Source: Corallochytrium limacisporum (Eukaryota; Opisthokonta). Taken from it: DNA of 64,000 nt. Each line of letters begins with the position of its first letter. Position 1 is the first letter of the stretch. The stretch is taken from contig PDIP01000032.1 of NCBI GenBank assembly GCA_002811645.1, positions 42,534 to 106,533 of the forward strand, written 5' to 3'. A model generated the notes under the pieces. The model saw only the letters and a list, made by a program, of their open reading frames with translations, did no database searches and had not been told where the DNA came from. Positions 43,560 to 54,725 of the stretch are shown here, one piece after another. Position numbers and translations under genes: made by a program.

Positions 43560-44330
43560 TTAGAACTGTGCAAGCCATTTCTCAACCGCATCAATCTTCC
43601 CTTGCTTCACACTGCACTCCACAAACTGAACGTCGTTAGGGAGCTGATCAAAGTCAAAGTCAGTATCATCGTCACCAACTGTGGCCTGCTGTGCACTAGC
43701 ACCCGTTGATTCAAGTGATGCCTCGCGAGTCTTCCGAGTCAGATTGATTTCCGTGCTCAGGGCCTTGCGAACTTTTGTCGCACTCTGTGCCAGCAGCACA
43801 TCCTGCTTATTGCAAACAATCAGGATAGGAATACCCATCTTCTGCACAGGTGTTTCCGCAAAGATTTCAAACAGAGCCTCTGCAATGTCCCGTACGCTGG
43901 ATATGACTGCTGAGGAGTCAATCACAACGATGATGCCCCTGGCGGTGGGCATGTACCGCTTGTTAGCAGCGAGGCGTATCCGCTCCGCTCCGGGTAGATC
44001 GACCAGATTCATGGTCTTCCCGCTAGACTCGCTGAGCACAAAGCCAGGCTGAATGTTTTCTCGACGACTAAGGAAAGTCATACCGTGGGGCATGCCCAAA
44101 AGTCTGCGGAACAGAGATGTCTTACCCGCCCCGGAAGTTCCCGTCAGCAACAGCGCCGGTCCAGTGGGCCCTTTCTTTGTTGCCGAAGAAACAAATGTGT
44201 GGTACACAAGGTAGATGGTGCCAAGGACGGCTGCGATCACAGCCACAATTACACCAACTAAAAGGACAATATCGGTATCATCTTCATCGAAGTGGTACTC
44301 GACCCCTTCCTTCACGTCAAATGTTTCCAT
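43560..44330 (-). CDS. SRPRB: signal recognition particle receptor beta subunit
   Basis: Predicted 256-residue SRP receptor beta, the ER membrane GTPase that anchors the alpha subunit and couples SRP docking to the translocon. One N-terminal membrane segment lies at about 20-48. The GTPase domain follows, with P-loop GTSGAGKT at 64-71, DLPG switch II at 111-114 and NKQD at 174-177. The domain is short and, as is usual for this subunit, ARF-like. A poorly conserved insert (about 190-225) is Ser/Ala-rich. The C-terminal EKWLAQF resembles the family's final helix. Starts at the only suitable ATG. Convergent with DPH2, 105 bp between stops. Confidence 0.93.
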   Translation of the reverse strand: METFDVKEGVEYHFDEDDTDIVLLVGVIVAVIAAVLGTIYLVYHTFVSSATKKGPTGPALLLTGTSGAGKTSLFRRLLGMPHGMTFLSRRENIQPGFVLSESSGKTMNLVDLPGAERIRLAANKRYMPTARGIIVVIDSSAVISSVRDIAEALFEIFAETPVQKMGIPILIVCNKQDVLLAQSATKVRKALSTEINLTRKTREASLESTGASAQQATVGDDDTDFDFDQLPNDVQFVECSVKQGKIDAVEKWLAQF

Positions 44331-47300
44331 TGTTTATACGGTGTTGTTTCTAAACTGACTCTAAATCTTCAACTGGGCATTCATCGTCATCCTAAAAGCT
44401 GGCCAGTAAGCACCACATGCGAACTTGATTCCCTTCATGAGCATGCTATGGGTTGTAGAGAACGCCGTCAGAACTACCTGAACTGCGGCACTCATGCACT
44501 AAGTATGTTTACTGGAACCCCCCGTCTGTGTGTTTGGCCCGGAAAAGTTACACGCACAGAATGATGCCATCCAAATTAGCTGAACCCCTATTACCGAATA
44601 TAATGATATTGAAAATTGAGGAGGCGGGGGTGGTCGTTGTGCCCAAAGCGCCACCAAGCAGCTTAGCTAGTTGGGATATTTGCGCAGCAGCGCACTCAAC
44701 AGAGATTGAAGCCATCCAGTGAACATCCATGGCGCTTTAGTACTATCAGTGTGCGCACGACGTCAAGCATTCTATAGAGGAGTTTGTTTCCATGTCCTTC
44801 GAAAGCCTTCATCGCCAATCTGTGTGGTCCATTCGCTGCAATGACAAGATGGGTCACGCTAACACGAATAGTAGTCACAATGGGTACACCGGCTCAAAGA
44901 TGAATCGCGTGAATGGAGACACCCTTGGCCTGACCAATACGTACCTCTGGGGACACCACTGCTACAGACAGGACGATGTCCGTCAACATATATTCGGTAC
45001 ACTATGCAGGCTAAGGTCAATCCTGCCCACTCATCCACCGCTGTCCGTAGCAACAGAGCGGAGCGCTGAAGTGAGTAAGGTTGGGGGTTCACATCGTACG
45101 GTGAGGAGTTCTCTAGTTAATGACGTGAGTATCACCAACCTTGGAGGGACTATTGATGACGTTGACTTGATGCAGCAACGGCAATTGCAGGGGGAACACA
45201 GAAGCAACGGGAATTTTTCTTCAGAGAAGCCGTTACACTCATTACTGACAAGGTCTGCACAAGACGCTGGAGTGGTAACGCAGAAGTCGACGGTCTACGA
45301 CGAGGACCACTTCCCACAAGAATTCTGCTAATACTCGCAATCGGTACTGAGTCAGCCTCGCAGATCCAGACATTCAGCCACTCAGCCGGCTATCGCACCT
45401 TACCTCTCTTCCACACGATGGGTGGCCCTTCATTTCCTCGTGTGGTAGAGAGCGCTTTTTGAAAAAGGAGAACGTGCAAAAGCTTCCCCAGGGATCCAAA
45501 GGAAAACTCACCACGCCCCTCTCACCCCCACGCATCTCCGGCCAGCGTTCTCTTGGTGGCGACTGCCTCTGCCAAAACTTTGCGGAGGCCTACCTCGGTC
45601 GCTGGCGCTGCCGCACGAGGTTTGAGAGAACCGGAGAGAAGGCGATGAGTGTGGAGGTGGAAGCCCTGCGGATAACGGCTCTTGCGGACCAAGAGATCCG
45701 GCACATCGATCCAATTTTGGAAAGGAGGAGAAGAGCATGCGCCAGGTATGTAAACAAAGGAGAAAGTGGATGACTTTGATCCATGATATGCAAGATAGTT
45801 GCACGCAGAGCACATCAGACGAGGATGGTAAAACACATGGAAATGGGGATCCCCAATCCTCTCGTGTATGGTGCCAAAGACGAAAGGGGGGATGAAAAAA
45901 CAAAAGTGGGAACGAAAGAGATGGAGGAACACGAACGAACTTGGCCGACCATTGACGCACTCAAGGGCTCAGCCGCGGTGCTCGACGTTAAATTGGGGGC
46001 CTGATTCCTGCCCCAATTCCCGAGTGCTCATTGTTTTAGTATAGGAATCAGACGGAGAGAGGGAGCCAGAACCACCCGTGATGAGAACAAAGGAAGGTAA
46101 CGCCAAGCGGACCAAATATAATCACAGAATAGAAACTTGTTTCACAACTTGCGCACGGGGGGAGGGGCGGCGATTTGAACCAGCCCGAATTTCTCTGGCC
46201 CATTGTTTCCGGTATCGGACGCATTGGGACGAGTAGGGGGGAGGAAGGCAAAAAAGAAGTAAATACCGGCAAAAGCACGGGAGAACATTGACCAAAAATG
46301 GTCTTGGTCGGCGAGGGTGGGCATAGGCTCTCACGTTTTACTGGTCTTGGGAATCCGGGGGACAAGCAGGTCATATATTCAATATGGCATGTTACCACAT
46401 GAAACGGACACTTGCTAGTAATTTCGAAAGTCGATGAGAAGGGTGGTAGACGAAACAGAAATTTCGGGAGGTACCAAAAGAAGGAAATGAAAAGGTGAGT
46501 AGTAGATACGGGATCTTCCTCAGATGCAATCTTCGTCTCTGTACATAGGCAATGTACTCCCCGTCCGAAAGGTGGAGCCCCTTGGGATCTAGCTAGGGAT
46601 TAACATGGTCAAGGTAGGCACAGGGAATGTCATACGTTGGTAAAGGTACCGTCATGCAGCCCTCGACAGACACCATGGCACACTGATGAAGAGCGCAGCG
46701 GAGACAGTGAAGGGATGCCGTGGCGATGTGGAACTTGTTGCAAGGTTTAACTAAACCGGGATATGGTCAATGTGATACCGACTGGGTGTTGGTAGAGCAG
46801 TCGATGGGCTGTGAAACAAAAAGTCCACGGTTGTATACATAAATCGGACACGCTTTGCAATGGTGTTGATGTCCCAACAGTTCTTCGCGCCGGGACCTAG
46901 AAGGCCGTATGACCACATCAAGGTATGTATGAGAAGGATGCTCAGCAGAATGTGCTACTTTCCTATACAGAACCTAGGGACATCCAGCTCCGCCAAATCA
47001 CCATTTCCCCTTCCACTTCCGCCTTTTCGGGACATGCCGCAAGTAATTTGACGGGGTAAAATGCGAACGAAGCCAGAAAAAAGTGTCAACACATTACTGA
47101 AAAGCATATATGTTTATCACATAATTCGCACAATATGACATCTCATCAAGGTATCTGTGCGCATTCCCCCACGGTAACAGCCAAAATTGGCCAATCGCAG
47201 TCCACAGAAACCCTTCCCTCAAGCGAAGAGGCCTCCCCTCCCCTTCGTCCTCGCCGGGAATGTCTGAGAATAACTCGCAGGCCATTCAGTACAGCACTAC

Positions 47301-47620
47301 GGCTCATTTACATTTCGATGGGTGTGCCAAATTGTCAAAAAAAAAAAGGGGGGAGTGAAAAATCTCAGATCGCTACAAATTCTCGATTTCTTTAAATGAA
47401 TTGCAAAGATCCTCCTCCCCGCTCCCTTCCTCGTTCTTCCCGGCTTCCTTACTCATCGATGACTGGGCCCCAGACCAACACACCCCCCCCCCGCGGGGGG
47501 GAGACACAGGGCACACGTTTGAACTCTGCGGACGTCGAGTACAAAATGTGCCGGTAAAAAGATCGGCCAAGTGGCACGCACACATACCATGCGGGCGCCA
47601 GAAAAAAACGAAGGGGTGCG

Positions 47621-47642
47621 CGTGTGTGTGTGTGTGTGTGTG
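47621..47642. repeat. short (TG)n repeat
   Basis: About ten TG dinucleotides, similar to the longer tract at 12455-12526. Confidence 0.9.
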
Positions 47643-48017
47643 CCGTGGACCTTACTCACCGGTCGGTCGGTCGTCTGGTTAGAGCGAGGGTTCTCCAGGG
47701 GGGGGGGCTTGCCCTGCCCATTGAACACTGTGCGTCATCTGCCTCTCTGTCTGCTCTCTCGTGTGTGTATATATGGTCCACTTTCGGTTCGAGGCTACCG
47801 CCAACGTCTTCTTTTTTTCCTCGGTTCTCTCCCCTTTTTCCATGGGGAAGAAAGGGATTCGGGACCAAGAAAGGCTTTTTCTCCATTGTTTCAGCACTTT
47901 AGACGGGTCCCCGCTCAGGAGACGCAGGGGACCGACCCTTCCCGTTCACTTGCGCACCGCACCGTAGCCGGTCGTCCCCCAGTTAAACTGAGATCTTCCC
48001 CCCCCCTTTTGGATTAG

Positions 48018-48043
48018 TCTCTCTCTCTCTCCCCCCCCCCCCC
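48018..48043. repeat. (CT)n followed by C-run
   Basis: A CT tract passes directly into about 13 consecutive Cs. Part of the homopolymer-rich promoter-side DNA of the kelch receptor gene. Confidence 0.9.
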
Positions 48044-48605
48044 AATCCTCTGTCACTTCAGTGTTTCGTGGTGCCCCTTTTTTACTATAGCTTTTCTGTG
48101 GGTGAGCACTTTCAGTCCGACCGAAACCGGTATGCCAGATCCACGAAGCCTCGCTTCGCCTGGGGAAAGGGGGGGGAAGAGGCACGATCTTGGCCCTGTA
48201 AGAACTGGGTGGACGCTTGCTGATCGCCTCAACGGAGGGTATCGGTACAATATCTCGTTCAATGGCTCATATTTCCCCAGTGTGTACAGATGCCTAAATT
48301 GTGGTAATCAATTGCGTATCATATTGTACACACACGGTGGATAGATTTGGTTGCTACTGATGTCATGCATTTCATTGTCTCTGGAATGCCCCGAGATACT
48401 GGTTGATCACGAAGGTATGTAGAGGACGGTATCCTCGTAGTCTACCACATTTGATTTAGTGATATCGAGCGACTGACCATAAAATAGTTACATGTGTGTA
48501 GTCAGTCCCCACAGAAGAATCTGAAAGGGGCGAGTTCCTTTATTTTTGTGATCGATATGTCTGGCAAGAACAGTTTTATTCTGGTGCGATAGATCGGTTT
48601 CAGGC

Positions 48606-51413
48606 ATGTCAAGAAGGGCAAGCTTTGTGGCCCTTGTGGCCGCAGGGCTTGTGCCGATGGCGCATGTTTCAGCACAGAATGATAGCACGACCAGTGGGAA
48701 GCACTGGGAAGGTCTAATGCAGGGTGATGTGACCGACGCAGCGGCGAAGACTGGGAACGACGCGGCTCCTGGGTCTCGCTCAGGATCTATGAATTTGGGC
48801 GCACGGGGTGCCAAGGCATTAGTCTATGGTGGCCGTGGGTACGACAGGAATAGATCTTTAGGTTACCTTGCAGATGTTTGGGAGTATGATCAGTTTTCAA
48901 ATACCTGGTCTCTCATTGACGGACCCATCAATGCTGACTACCCAGCACAGGTACCAAACGATGACAAACCGAATGTGGTTCCTCATCCAGGCGCTCGTCA
49001 TCTCGGTGCGAGTTGGATTAGTGGAGAAAATGTGTATGTGTTTGGAGGCATTGGTGTGGACCAATTTGATAATACTGGTGTGCTTGGAGATCTGTGGCAG
49101 TACGACCGGAACCAGAAGGTCTGGACAACACTTGGCGGTGAAGAAGGCGTAAGCTTCGACAGGAACATATTAGAGGATGCCCAGAAGGCAACTAAACAAC
49201 CCATTGCGCGGAACCGAGGTGCAGCTGCAATTGACGGACGTGGCCAACTATACCTGTACGGAGGTGCTGCAGATATTGATAACACAAGATTCTTGGAGGA
49301 TTTATGGTGCTATGACCCAAGTACTGGGTCGTGGACAAAACTGCAGGAACAAGGAAATAGTTTACGTCAAGGACCTATTCGCAATGGTGTCGGTGTGGTG
49401 GAACCTGACCCTCCACCGCCAGCTGAGGTGGACGAACCTGATCACAATGAAGAGCCTGCCGAGGGAGATCAGCCTGCGGACCAGGAACAGCAAGACCAAC
49501 CTGCTGACCAGGAACAGCAAGACCAACCTACTGACCAAGAGCAGCAAGAATCTGAACCTGAGGAAGAGCAAAACCCTGCCTTAGCGGAGGCTCGATCGGC
49601 TTCCCGTCGCCGCCGCCGTCGCCAGCAGGCTGGTGACCGCCCAGGCACTCGCTCTGGTTCTGTTGCCTTTATGACCACCGGACTTACTTCTTCTGGGGGC
49701 GACGCCTTCTGCCTTTTTGGAGGATTTGGTCCCACAGGCAACGGGTCCGTTGCCACACTTGGAGACTTCTGGTGCTTCGACGTGAGTGGCAGATTCTGGG
49801 AAGAGATTACTGATATTGGATTGCCGGAAGCTCGACAGGATTCTGGTGTGTTTACGCATGATGGAAACGTCTATGTTCTCGGTGGCTACCGCAACACTGG
49901 CGCAGGTGGCGGTGTTGACGTCGTCCTTGAGGGCGTCGCCTTTGTTCAAAAGGCAAGGCAATGGGCCACTTTAAAGACTGATTCGCAGGAAGTTCCGCTA
50001 CCTCCGTCGCGCGGTGAAAACATTCTCTGGACCCTTGACAATGGAAGTCTAATTCTTGGCTTCGGCGCCGACTCACGGGGTCGATTGCTTCGTGATGTGT
50101 GGCAAACCTCTTGTGGCGATTCTTGCGTGCCTGAGGTTGGTGAGCGAGTTATTCCAGATAGTAGCGCCGACAGCTCTGGTGCGCAAAATGATGTGCCCAT
50201 GTACATTGGCATCGCGGTCGGTGGATTCGTTCTGGTGGTAGTCGTAGCGGGTTACGTGGCCAAGAAACGTTTATCAGACAATGAAGATACTTTGCCTCAG
50301 TGGGACCTCCACGCGCGTGATGACACCGCCACCAGTCTGACCGTGCGTTCGGGTTCCACAGCTGAACTTATGTCTAGGATGGGTTCCGTGGGCACTCTGT
50401 CCACTGTGAACATGGTCTCGTCCAAGAAAGGCAAATCCATTCTGGTTGAGAACCCAGAAATGATGAAAGAGGTTGCAAAGTACAAGATCCGCGAACCGGA
50501 TGGCATTGCTAAGGAAGAAAACCTTCGCTGCGATCTCATTTTGGCGTCCCGCGTTGCAAAGCCATTCACGACTCATGCTGGGCGTATGCGCAATCACGCG
50601 GACCTCAAATGCAAGCGCGAGCCAGAGGAGGAGATCCTCTATGAAGTCGCTCCCGTAGTTATTCGAAAGGCCGTCACGCCCAATCAACCGGAAGGCGAGG
50701 AGCTAAAGTCCATAGCTATGGTTGACCTCCTTACGTGCTCATGGAAGACCATGTTGGAGTTGGGTACCAATCCTCACATTGTGCGCGTGTACGGACGGTC
50801 CGAAGAGGGCCACGTGATCTACGAGGCCTGCCAGTTTGGTACGTTGGAAGAATATCTCCCGAGCTATATGGTTGGCAGTCCAACGGCCCAGATTGCGGTC
50901 ATTGCCTTCACGTACCAACTCTGTTTTGCTCTCCAAGATTTGCACCAGAGGGGTATGTGCCACGGTATGCTCGTTCCGCACAACCTAGTCCTGTCTGACC
51001 CTGGTGTTCTCAAGCTTGCTGATGTGGGCGTTCGCAGGAAGAGTACAAAGCCGCTCGTGAGCGCCGGACTGAAGAACTTTAGGCGCAGTGAGTTGCCACC
51101 TGAAGACACCGTCACTCGAGGGACGGACGTCTGGATGTTTGCTCAGATTGTGCACTGGATGATGATTGAAGCGTTTGATCTCGACACTCCCGTCGATGAC
51201 CTGAATGAACAAGCGCGAGCCTTCAAACGCTACTACCATCGCATGTACGCTTCCTGTATGGTAGAGGATCCTGATAGCCGACCAAAGATCGACACCATCC
51301 TGCAAGAGATTAGTGCGATATACAGGCCGCGTACGGGCGGCTCCACCCGTCTCAGCCTCAGCGCTCAGGAGGCCAGTTACAGGATTTCTCAGTTCAACTC
51401 GAACATGGATTGA
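48606..51413 (+). CDS. kelch-repeat receptor with cytoplasmic pseudokinase domain
   Basis: Predicted 935-residue single-pass receptor. A signal peptide opens it (LVAAGLVPMAHVSA, about residues 8-24). Six kelch repeats follow, such as KALVYGGRGYDRN, NVYVFGGIGVDQFD and QLYLYGG; an acidic Gln-rich insert with three 9-residue repeats and a run of arginines separates repeats 3 and 4. A transmembrane helix is at about 530-551 (GIAVGGFVLVVVVAGYVA). From about 680 is a protein-kinase fold: VVIRKAV at the Lys position, HGMLVPHN at 786-793 where HRD's catalytic Asp is Met788 while Asn793 is kept, and DVG at 806-808 for DFG, then a GTDVWMFAQIV helix. Catalytic loss is likely, so a pseudokinase scaffold is inferred. 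Ligand unknown. Confidence 0.85.
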   Translation: MSRRASFVALVAAGLVPMAHVSAQNDSTTSGKHWEGLMQGDVTDAAAKTGNDAAPGSRSGSMNLGARGAKALVYGGRGYDRNRSLGYLADVWEYDQFSNTWSLIDGPINADYPAQVPNDDKPNVVPHPGARHLGASWISGENVYVFGGIGVDQFDNTGVLGDLWQYDRNQKVWTTLGGEEGVSFDRNILEDAQKATKQPIARNRGAAAIDGRGQLYLYGGAADIDNTRFLEDLWCYDPSTGSWTKLQEQGNSLRQGPIRNGVGVVEPDPPPPAEVDEPDHNEEPAEGDQPADQEQQDQPADQEQQDQPTDQEQQESEPEEEQNPALAEARSASRRRRRRQQAGDRPGTRSGSVAFMTTGLTSSGGDAFCLFGGFGPTGNGSVATLGDFWCFDVSGRFWEEITDIGLPEARQDSGVFTHDGNVYVLGGYRNTGAGGGVDVVLEGVAFVQKARQWATLKTDSQEVPLPPSRGENILWTLDNGSLILGFGADSRGRLLRDVWQTSCGDSCVPEVGERVIPDSSADSSGAQNDVPMYIGIAVGGFVLVVVVAGYVAKKRLSDNEDTLPQWDLHARDDTATSLTVRSGSTAELMSRMGSVGTLSTVNMVSSKKGKSILVENPEMMKEVAKYKIREPDGIAKEENLRCDLILASRVAKPFTTHAGRMRNHADLKCKREPEEEILYEVAPVVIRKAVTPNQPEGEELKSIAMVDLLTCSWKTMLELGTNPHIVRVYGRSEEGHVIYEACQFGTLEEYLPSYMVGSPTAQIAVIAFTYQLCFALQDLHQRGMCHGMLVPHNLVLSDPGVLKLADVGVRRKSTKPLVSAGLKNFRRSELPPEDTVTRGTDVWMFAQIVHWMMIEAFDLDTPVDDLNEQARAFKRYYHRMYASCMVEDPDSRPKIDTILQEISAIYRPRTGGSTRLSLSAQEASYRISQFNSNMD
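49470..49550 (+). repeat. 27-bp tandem repeat in the kelch receptor
   Basis: Three copies of a 27-bp unit encoding a Gln/Asp/Pro-rich nonapeptide (QPADQEQQD-type). Lies inside the linker between kelch repeats 3 and 4. Copies differ at a few positions. Confidence 0.9.
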
Positions 51414-52137
51414 TCATCACGTCAAGGCGGATGATAACTGTAAATAGAAACTGTAGATGATTGTATATATTGCGATTGACAAAATCCCAGTTGCAAGGAT
51501 TCACGTTGCCGTGCTTGGTACGTGCGGTACTTGATGAGGAGAAGTAGGGGGTGCGAAGAGAGCGATGAAGATATGAGCAGCGCAAGTCCCACTGTTCCCA
51601 ATATGAAATGTTGGTACAATTTCTTCCTTCCTTGGCCTCCCGTCTTACTTTCCTCCCTCTACCTCTTGGCACCCACCCTTCTCCCTGGGAAGCGGGGGCG
51701 GCCGGGTTTGCCTCGCGTACCCCGCCTTCCCTTCTGAATATTGTGTATACCCCGAGCAGCAATAAACTCTCAGTAGAGAGAGTATGGCGCTCGAGTGCCT
51801 TCTACCTAGGCCAAGGAGGGTGACGGTCGGGGGTCAGTCTCCGGGTGGGGGAGGGATTGGACTGGAGACCGGCATTCGGCTCCCGGGAGGGGGCCGAGGG
51901 TACGTGCGCCGTGGCAGAGGCTGCGGTTTCTGCGGCCGTTTAAGCGTGCGCGTTTTCTGCTGGCTGCGGAGAGCTACTTCTGGACTGCTCAATGTAAGGA
52001 GGATAATGATCTGATAAGGTATTTATTATAAAGGCACAGTGCAGATCAAAGGACTGCAAAGAATGGACAAGAGCAGACGATAGAATATTGGTATTCAGAG
52101 CAATTGCCACTGGCAGTCCTGGGGAACTATCGATAGG
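51414..52137. other. spacer between kelch receptor and F-box genes
   Basis: A 724-bp head-to-tail spacer, holding the receptor 3' UTR and F-box promoter. G-rich from about 51840 to 51905. No gene. Confidence 0.6.
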
Positions 52138-54162
52138 ATGGTTGTTCCGGGTGGTCTGCTCGCTCTTCCACAGGAAATCCTGCTGAACTTAGTGAAACTT
52201 CTTGAAGATGAGGATGTCTTCAATTGTGCAGCTACCTGTCGGTCGTGGCGCAAGGCGTTCCTAAGTCCAGAGGTGTACGAGGCATTGTGCACTACCCAGG
52301 GCAAAGGCCTGACCTTACCCTTGAAGGACGAGGAGGCGAATGTTCAGCAAGCACTGCGGACGGTAGAAGCCAGACAAAAGGTGCTGAAAATTGATAAGCG
52401 CATAATGCAACGCATGGATATTAAGGCTGAACTTGATCGCTTGCTGGCGGACTCCGACGGTTGGCTGTCGTGTATTCGTCAGCCATTGCACAATGGAGAT
52501 GGGTCAGAATTGACGAACGACAGAGATCAAATAAACAGCGCCGAAAATGATGAGCTCTTGAACACACACTATCGCTGGGCCTGTGGTACCATCAGGCCCG
52601 CAGCAAAGTCATCATGGCACGATTTCTACAGAGACCTTCAACGGTTCAGCAGGGAATTTGGCAGCGAAGTTGTGGTGAGCCGGTACATTGCATACGCCAT
52701 CTCAGCCTCTACCACTGATATGGAATACGGTGGGGAAACCCAGACCCTTGGTGAAACGCTGAAACCGGGATCAATGACCTTCTGGAGCAGTGAAGGCAGT
52801 GAAGACGAAGACAGCAGTGAACAGCTCATGTACGGAATTCAGTCGGGAGTGGCACTGATACGCCGTGTCTGTGTGAGGCCGTACCGTGCAGATTATCAGT
52901 TCGGAATGCCGACCTACGCACCCAAGTACATACGGATTAGCGTGAGCATGGAACCAGATAGCCATTACACGTTCGTTTCGGAACCAATTTCAATTCGGAA
53001 TGAAGATCAGTTACAGGCCTATGAGTTACCACCTACCGTGGTCCTGGGGAGATATATCCGTATCGACCTCTATGGCCGCTGGACCCGGCAACAATTTGAT
53101 AACAAATTTTACACAGTCATCAAAGATGTGCGTATCGACGGCATGAGGGCATGTGCTCTGGAATCCCTCGGATTGCACCATTTGAGTAAAGCAGTGGCCG
53201 AGCGGGCGGGAGCTGATGTTGAGCTGGAGAAGAACAAGCGCAGGTTGCCCACTTCGTTGGAAGACTTACCAAAGAAGACAGAGGCAATCAATCTGACCCC
53301 GAGGGAGGATCTGATGAGGGTCCAAAAGTGGATCGCACAGGGGAAGTTCACCGAGGCGGCAGCGCTCGTAGCTGAGCATCCAGTGGGGTCACCAGTTCGA
53401 TCGAAGACCACTTTGGATCTCTTCCAGAAGGCCACTGAAGAGTTTGTTTTGAGCAAACAGGCCGCACAGCAGGAGTCTGATGTAACGGCTGCGTCTAGAG
53501 GCTCAGCGACATCAAATGGGAGTACAAGTCGGAGGTCGCGTTCGGGGTTGCTATCGTTTTCCTCCCATGCAGGTAGTGGTAAGACACCGATGCGCATCCT
53601 TCTCATTCACCTCAGCCGGGGCCGTCTAAGTGAAGAAGAGACCCTGGAACTGGCAAAGGAAAGCGTGCATAGTAATGATCCGGACTTGTTGCACCACTGC
53701 CTCAGCACGGGCAAAGCACTGAGCTCTGCTGAGCTGGGGGACATTATGCGACAAAGCAAACCAGAGACAGCGCTGTGGATCTACACTCAGGCCCATTGCA
53801 TCGATCGCATTATGGATTGCCTAATTGAACTTGGTAGGGTGCAGTCCCTTGTAACCTTCCTGTCGCACCAGACGGCGCTCCGCGATATTAACGACGAAGT
53901 CAGAATGATCATCACGTCTTTGCGTGATCGCGGCCAGGTCAACAATGCATACACGTTCTCCCTAATGGTTCTGGAGAACGTGGACGGCGTGGATCCCACC
54001 GTTGTCCTGAATGCTCTAGACATGTCACCAGATGAATACGATCCCAGCAGTGTGGACCGTCGTCTCGATGAACTGCGGCGGATCATTTTGCGCTCCAATC
54101 TGGCCCACCGGGTTGACGATGACGGCCTCGACATGATTATCAATCGGATTCTACGAGATTGA
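52138..54162 (+). CDS. F-box protein with discoidin-like and helical C-terminal domains
   Basis: Predicted 674-residue F-box protein, probable substrate adaptor for an SCF ubiquitin ligase. The F-box is at about 6-48 (LPQEILLNLVKLLEDEDVFN, CRSWRKAF). Residues about 135-350 look like a galactose-binding/discoidin-type domain shared with the plant F-box protein At4g00755: AISASTTDM, GSMTFWSSEGSEDE, VRPYRADYQFGMPTYAPKYIRI, and a final RYIRIDLYGRWTRQ. A Ser/Arg-rich linker follows. About 520-674 is alpha-helical and repetitive in shape (LLIHLSRGRLSEEE, ALWIYTQAHCIDR), resembling vesicle-coat/VPS-type helical repeats, but I cannot name it. Start ATG gives MVVPGGLLALPQ. Substrates unknown. Confidence 0.75.
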   Translation: MVVPGGLLALPQEILLNLVKLLEDEDVFNCAATCRSWRKAFLSPEVYEALCTTQGKGLTLPLKDEEANVQQALRTVEARQKVLKIDKRIMQRMDIKAELDRLLADSDGWLSCIRQPLHNGDGSELTNDRDQINSAENDELLNTHYRWACGTIRPAAKSSWHDFYRDLQRFSREFGSEVVVSRYIAYAISASTTDMEYGGETQTLGETLKPGSMTFWSSEGSEDEDSSEQLMYGIQSGVALIRRVCVRPYRADYQFGMPTYAPKYIRISVSMEPDSHYTFVSEPISIRNEDQLQAYELPPTVVLGRYIRIDLYGRWTRQQFDNKFYTVIKDVRIDGMRACALESLGLHHLSKAVAERAGADVELEKNKRRLPTSLEDLPKKTEAINLTPREDLMRVQKWIAQGKFTEAAALVAEHPVGSPVRSKTTLDLFQKATEEFVLSKQAAQQESDVTAASRGSATSNGSTSRRSRSGLLSFSSHAGSGKTPMRILLIHLSRGRLSEEETLELAKESVHSNDPDLLHHCLSTGKALSSAELGDIMRQSKPETALWIYTQAHCIDRIMDCLIELGRVQSLVTFLSHQTALRDINDEVRMIITSLRDRGQVNNAYTFSLMVLENVDGVDPTVVLNALDMSPDEYDPSSVDRRLDELRRIILRSNLAHRVDDDGLDMIINRILRD

Positions 54163-54725
54163 GTTTTGGTTTTGCTTAAATGTGATTAGCAAAAATATTT
54201 CTTGTTTTCAATACCGTGTCTTTAATATACGGACGGTTTTAATGTCCTGATTTCGTTTGGAAGCGTTTCCCCTCAGAGTAGTTAATGTACTACGTTTTCC
54301 ACAATGCGGGCCGAGTGGGCACGCCGGCAGAACCCGCAGATAGCCTAAAGCTCCGTTTGAGTCAGCAACGGAGCGAGGGGCTCAAGCTGGAGCGGGATGG
54401 GATGGGTCCCCCGCAGTATCGAAGGGGTTCCGTGACGAGGTACAAGCTTGGATCGTTTGGAGCATCCGCTCCACTTGACGGCTGAAACACGCAACATGCG
54501 GGCGGTGGCACATGTAGCATCCTCAAGATCATGAGCATCGTTGTAAATCAGAGCTAGTGCATACTTTGATTTAATTGGGAAGACTGCACAGCAGTCCTAG
54601 TGCGATTCTAGAGTTATCGTGGTCTATTAGTGATACGTTGGATTCAACCTATGATTGACTATGTTTTGATATGCTTGAAAGTAATGTGTAACATGGGAAG
54701 TAAGTTTGGAAAATAATGCGCCATT
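54163..54725. other. convergent spacer, F-box and glutamate 5-kinase
   Basis: Convergent 3' flanks of two genes. AT-rich immediately after the F-box stop. A 66-codon frame at 54285-54485 has no support. No gene. Confidence 0.6.

Larger units (their letters stand above)
44331..48605. other. 4.3-kb gene-poor spacer
   Basis: The divergent spacer between SRPRB and the kelch receptor gene. The longest frame (44792-45331, 179 residues) has no recognisable domain. TG-, C- and G-runs are concentrated at its right end (47484-47502, 47621-47642, 47699-47708, 48018-48043). A large, complex promoter or unrecognised multi-exon/noncoding gene is possible. Confidence 0.5.

Noticed and set aside
44792-45331. 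179-residue open frame
   Set aside because: No domain, no hydrophobic or compositional pattern of a real protein, no codon-use signal I can judge.
47670-47740. tRNA-like A-box (TGGTTAGAGCG) near 47676
   Set aside because: No matching B-box, T stem or acceptor stem follows; the downstream sequence is a G-run.
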